A stretch of 64,000 bases of DNA from Puccinia triticina (lineage: Eukaryota > Basidiomycota > Pucciniomycetes > Pucciniales > Pucciniaceae), in NCBI RefSeq assembly GCF_026914185.1, contig NC_070566.1:4278001-4342000 (forward strand), written 5' to 3'. A program made the position numbers and the translations under genes. Below are positions 60,238 to 64,000 of the stretch, piece by piece (the first letter of the stretch is position 1; each line of letters starts with the position of its first letter). The notes under the pieces were generated by a model. That model did no database searches. It worked only from the letters and a program-made list of their open reading frames with translations, and was not told where the DNA came from.

Positions 60238-60413
60238 CTACAATACTGGTCTCTTCAATTATGAAGTCAGATTCAACTGATTCAGCCATATTCAGTACTG
60301 TAGTACCATTATATTGCTTTTGACCAAAACAAAGCAATATAATGGTATTATGGTGCTGAAGATGGCTGAATCAGTTAAATCTGACTTCATAGTTGATGAG
60401 ACCAGTACTGTAG
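60238..60413. repeat. Long hairpin inside the Harbinger-like element
   Basis: CCTACAATACTGGTCTCTTC is inverted near 60413, and about 75 bp per arm pair with few mismatches (ATGAAGTCAGATT, GATTCAGCCAT, CCATTATATTGC). The loop is TTTTGACCAAAAC. It may be a small MITE, but I cannot define a TSD. Confidence 0.75.
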
Positions 60414-60480
60414 GTTTCCTACAAAAAAAAAATGGGTTCTGTATGTTGAGTTTTGTATTTTTTATTGAATTTACAAATGA

Positions 60481-60510
60481 CTAGAGGCCAAGGCGGCTTC
60501 GCCGCTGCAG
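60481..60510 (-). mobile_element. Helitron-type 3' terminus (minus strand)
   Basis: On the minus strand CTGCAGCGGCGAAGCCGCCT followed by TGGCCTCTAG ends at 60481 and is followed by T. The hairpin is at 60493-60505. It is the same end as at 39334-39362. It lies within the Harbinger-like element, so a Helitron-type insertion or capture happened there. The 5' end was not found. Confidence 0.55.
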
Positions 60511-62981
60511 GGCACTAATACAATCCCACAAATCTAGCATTACCTCACCCCCCACCCTCAGATACCCTGATCAAACTGGATTTGCAACAATAATTTTCTC
60601 CCAAATTTAATTAAAACACCCAACTCAAACACCACAATGTGTCAAAACAGTGAGCCCCCATGCAGCCCAGAAGTTTTTCCCCATCAAGCAGGAACCCCAC
60701 TCCTCCCCTCCACTTTGAGTTTGAAGCCACAGAATTTTTACAGTTTCTGACAGCAATGGCTCAACCATCCACCCACACCTTACTTAATCCAGCTGTAAGC
60801 CTTAGCCAAAATTACCTGTGGTTTAACATGCAGTTGAAAGAATTCAATAGAGGCCAATGCAGTTGTGCCGCTGCAGGTTTGTATGTCCACCCTACCTTTC
60901 CAAAAGCAGTAAGTTTATCAATTTACCAAGCACATATATTCATTCTCAATGTTTATGAAACTCTCTAACTTGAATTAGAACAAATAACAACTACTTGCAT
61001 AGTAGTATTGCTAAACCTTTGACACAAGAAAGAATGATTTAGTTTGCAATACATACTTTGCCTCAACTCATCTGATAACTTCCTTTCATAAATTTTGTGT
61101 TATTAGCTAAAATATACAATGATTATATCCAATTCAAGAAAAGTTCCAGACTGAGTCCCATTTGCAAGATTTTTGTTCATTTTCATCATCAAACTCATAG
61201 GGGTGTCACCATTTGATGGGCTTTGCACCAACAATAATCTGGACACTTTATTGTTTGCTGCTCTTAAGAGTACAGCATATAACCAAAGGTTAGTTCACCA
61301 CAAAAGTTTTCACCCCTCAAGTTTGAAACAAAGAATCAATTTGTTAAAATTATGTGCATGTAAAACAAGAAAAAACTGCTGGGATATTGTTGAATCAAAT
61401 GATATTGTTTATGTAAAGTGAATCAATCAAACAGCAAACAAAGAAAAGAAAGAGGAAGATGTTATAGGAGGCTGGGATACATGAGTGTAAGCAGAGTGTT
61501 AGAGAGCTTGTTGGGCGGGGCTTCGGGCTGTTGATCAGAGGCCGGGGGACCGGTGGGTGCGGGACCACGGGTGAGGGGGGGCAGCATGGACGGCGGCAGA
61601 GAGGGCGACAGAGACGGCGTTGAGGAGGGTGGTAGAGACGGGGCGGGAGACACACGGGAGAAGGGCGGGCGTCGGCTGGATGGCGCGGGGAGGAGGGACA
61701 GGTCGGAGGGAGGGAGGGAGAAGAGATGAGCGCGGCCAGGGCGCCGGCGTCGAGGTCAAGGGCGCAAGCAAGGCCAGCAGGGGATGGATGATGTTGGAGA
61801 GCGACGACGGCAAGGGAGGCGACGAGGGGAGCGCCGGAAGGTTGTTAGCAGCAGGGCAAGCGGGTCCTGCGCGGTAGGGCAGGTCGAGCGAGAAGTCGAA
61901 GCCGTCAATGGCTGGGAAAAAGAGCGGAGGGAGCAAGCCGATGTCTGGCGGCTCCAAGGGCCCCCCATCCGGGTCGCCTGCGCCGGCCGGCCGGACACGT
62001 TTCGCTCACACGCACCGTCTTCTCTCGATTCAGACCAGCAGTGACTGCCAGTCTCTCTCCGGAGACAAAACAGATACTAAGACAGCCATCTTCTTTTTGG
62101 AGACCGTCCAGCGACAGGCGGCAGTCTTTGGCTGACGCAGGTTGGCGTAGGTGGCAAACAGGGTTGGGAAATGGAGGTTCACGACGACTTGTCGTTATGT
62201 GGACGGTAGGCGGGACGAGTTGGGCGGAATTTTGAGGTGTAACGAGCAGGTGTGGCGCGCACGAGACAAACAACAACGTGATGGGTCTGGTGATGCGACT
62301 GGGGTTTGAGGCGCCACGGGTCCACGGATTGGGGCGTCAGGGCGGTAGTGATGCTGGGAGGGGCTGATGTGAACAGTAGGTGAGACCGCGTTGGGCGGAA
62401 ATTGACGCTCCCGTCGTTTTGTTTAGCATAGGGGCGACCGGGTTGGTTGTAACGAGCAGTCGTGGTGCGCACGAGACGAACGGCAACGAGGTGAGTATGG
62501 TGGAATGGCTGGGGTATGAGGCGCCACGGGTTCACCGATTGGGGCGTAAAACGGGGGTGAAGCTGGGAGAGGTTGGGCTGTATGAAAAACTGCGCGGATG
62601 TGGTGATGCTTTGTGCTGTAGTCAGTAGTGAAGGGTACAGCACCCACCAGTTGGCGGTCAATTTAAGTAGCGGACGTTGGATGTTGTTGAACGGTGGGGG
62701 ATCCGGTTTCGTCCTACCCCCTCCCTGGAGCCCGCCAATCACTTGATTGGGGCCTCCTTGATTTAATAATTGACCGGCCTTCTTTTGCCTGTTGCTGCGG
62801 CACAGGCTGGAGGGTCAATCCGAGGTGCCCTCCAGGGTGTTTGGGGATTATATTCAAATTTGTGGATTGATTTTGCAAAGAGTCATAGGCAGAAACTTAG
62901 ATCTTGCCTTCCAGGTTTCTGTGATTTTAATAAACTTGGATTATATCACCTATATTTATATTGGCTCCAAACGGGGCCTAA

Positions 62982-63045
62982 CTGCTACTACTGGCAAAGC
63001 AATAAAATCAAGATTCCAAAGAAAGAGAGATTCATCATCACTACA
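62982..63045 (+). repeat. 3' LTR of Copia element 1, last 64 bp
   Basis: CTGCTACTACTGGCAAAGCA to TCATCATCACTACA completes the 3' LTR and is followed by the TSD GTCTC at 63046-63050. Confidence 0.93.
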
Positions 63046-64000
63046 GTCTCACCTTCAGGGAGTTCACTTTGCAAATGCCACAGCAGACTTGTGTTAAGTT
63101 TGAAGCTTCCCTGCCTTTGCTGTACATCAGCTTCATTATGGTGGATCTGTCCAAGCCTTCTTCAAAACACAATAAGTGAAGACAAGTTAGTTACAAGCAA
63201 TACACCCCCAGCAGTTAAATTGGTTTAGGACAGATGTAGACAGGGATCAGACACATTATAAAAATGACACCCTGTAAGGTTGACCTCAGATTGGTTGTTG
63301 AAGTAATTCAACTAGGTTCTCAGAAGGATTGCAACAGATGTCTGTTGGGTGTGTTGCTCATCATTTTGAGGTGATTGAGGAGGATAGTAACTGAGGAGAC
63401 ATTGGGGTGTTGCTTACCTTTTCCCTAGAGAGAGCTGGGTAGATGCTGGCTGTTGGGTTGCAAAGGTTGGGTCACTGCAGGCCGGTGGATGAGCTTTGGC
63501 GCACAAAAGACAGTTCACAAAACTGAGTCTAGTACAACTGTCTCAACTCCCTTGCAGTATAGCAGAGGTAAGAATTCAGACTGCCCCAGTTTGACGGTGG
63601 TACATTCGACCCAATCAAGAATTAGCGCTTGACAAAGCTGGGTCCAACAAGATAAAAGACCCTGAAGACTTGTCACCCCCACAGGACGAACAAAATATTC
63701 TGCACTAACAAACAGTTGATGACCTCCTCTCACCAAGCGTGCAAAAGCGTACAAGCTATTCTTACGATGGAACACTTAGAGTGTCTCATCATGGTTACGG
63801 GACTGATCGAAGTAAGTGGATTCCTAGATAGAACATCTGAAAAACAGGACTAGCTGTTTCACATTGGGGAATTGGAAAGGTCAAATCACCTTCACCGAAT
63901 CATGATAGAATCGGAATCCAAGTACTGCGAAGGGAAGACGAGCATTGTTCCCAACCCCACGTTGCCGACAGAGAAAGATGTGGGTGTGATAGCGTTCTTA
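63046..64000. other. No supported gene; possible exons near the edge
   Basis: Minus-strand stretches such as MRHSKCSIVRIACTLLHA (63800-63740) next to a GTGAGAG donor-like site look exon-like, and so does a segment at 64000-63890 ending at GTGAAG. A gene entering from beyond position 64000 is possible. I recognise no family, so this is only a hint. Confidence 0.25.

Larger units (their letters stand above)
60133..62978. mobile_element. Non-autonomous PIF/Harbinger-like element
   Basis: TIRs GGCTTTGTTTGGAGCCAATA and, inverted, GGCCCCGTTTGGAGCCAATA extend about 40 bp (to GGTGATATAAT). The TSD TAA at 60130-60132 and 62979-62981 sits in an LTR whose intact partner shows the empty site. GGSC..GTTTGG ends with TWA duplications characterise PIF/Harbinger. 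Length is 2846 bp. No DDE transposase or Myb-like protein is recognisable. 61395-62750 is GC-rich with long overlapping open frames on both strands that lack motifs. Confidence 0.88.
48669..63045 (+). mobile_element. Copia element 1 (Ty1/copia LTR retrotransposon, nested)
   Basis: It has identical-type LTRs with TG...CA ends and a 5-bp TSD GTCTC at 48664-48668 and 63046-63050. The 5' LTR is 630 bp. The 3' LTR is 566 + 64 = 630 bp once the Harbinger-like insertion is removed. A purine run AAGGAGGAG precedes the 3' LTR. The LTR pair differs at roughly ten positions by eye, so the insertion is fairly young. Internal coding order is gag, protease, integrase, RT, RNase H, as in copia elements. The element is disabled. 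Confidence 0.95.

Noticed and set aside
61395..62742. GC-rich open frames up to 187 codons within the Harbinger-like element
   Set aside because: Frames are open on both strands because of composition. No DDE, Myb or other transposase motif is present.

Overview
This is a repeat-rich fungal nuclear segment, most likely from a basidiomycete and probably a rust fungus (Pucciniales). That assignment is inference. It rests on one gene with sixteen short-intron exons whose protein matches fungal glycogen debranching enzyme, surrounded by about 56 kb of nested transposable elements including Ty1/copia, Ty3/gypsy, Helitron-like, Mutator-like, CACTA-like, hAT-like and PIF/Harbinger-like copies. No bacterial-type genes, operons or CRISPR arrays are visible.

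1-7.6 kb: the only clearly intact cellular gene, a GDB1/AGL-type bifunctional glycogen debranching enzyme on the minus strand (16 exons, 1605 residues by my splice model). The model needs a 15-nt microexon and one GC-AG intron, and both restore the family consensus exactly.

7.6-16.8 kb: a 2.6-kb fold-back element carrying an 828-bp CACTG-ended element. Next is a Helitron-type helicase pseudogene between 24-bp inverted ends, split by a 1.7-kb Mutator-like element with a 9-bp target-site duplication (TSD). That element in turn holds a solo LTR with a 5-bp TSD. A small CACTG-ended MITE follows.

16.8-33.4 kb: solo LTRs, hAT-like MITEs (one interrupted), LTR-like dispersed repeats, inverted-repeat elements, tRNA-derived sequences, a gypsy gag remnant and a broken unknown coding region.

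33.4-47.3 kb: the strangest part. Two arms of about 2.2 kb in opposite orientation begin and end with CACTGCCAGCA / TGCTGGCAGTG and are packed with short palindromes and a 42-bp tandem array. Between them lies 9.4 kb with further inverted and direct copies and a dead gypsy reverse transcriptase.

48.7-63.0 kb: a nested stack. Copia element 1 (LTRs 630 bp, TSD GTCTC) has Copia element 2 (TSD CTTTG) inside its reverse transcriptase. Copia 2 carries a 681-bp insertion, and the 3' LTR of Copia 1 is split by a 2846-bp Harbinger-like element (TSD TAA). The TSDs and reconstructed LTR lengths agree exactly. 63.0-64 kb has no gene I can support.

No element here has an undamaged transposition gene. The window is best read as one housekeeping gene beside a graveyard of layered insertions whose order can be reconstructed.
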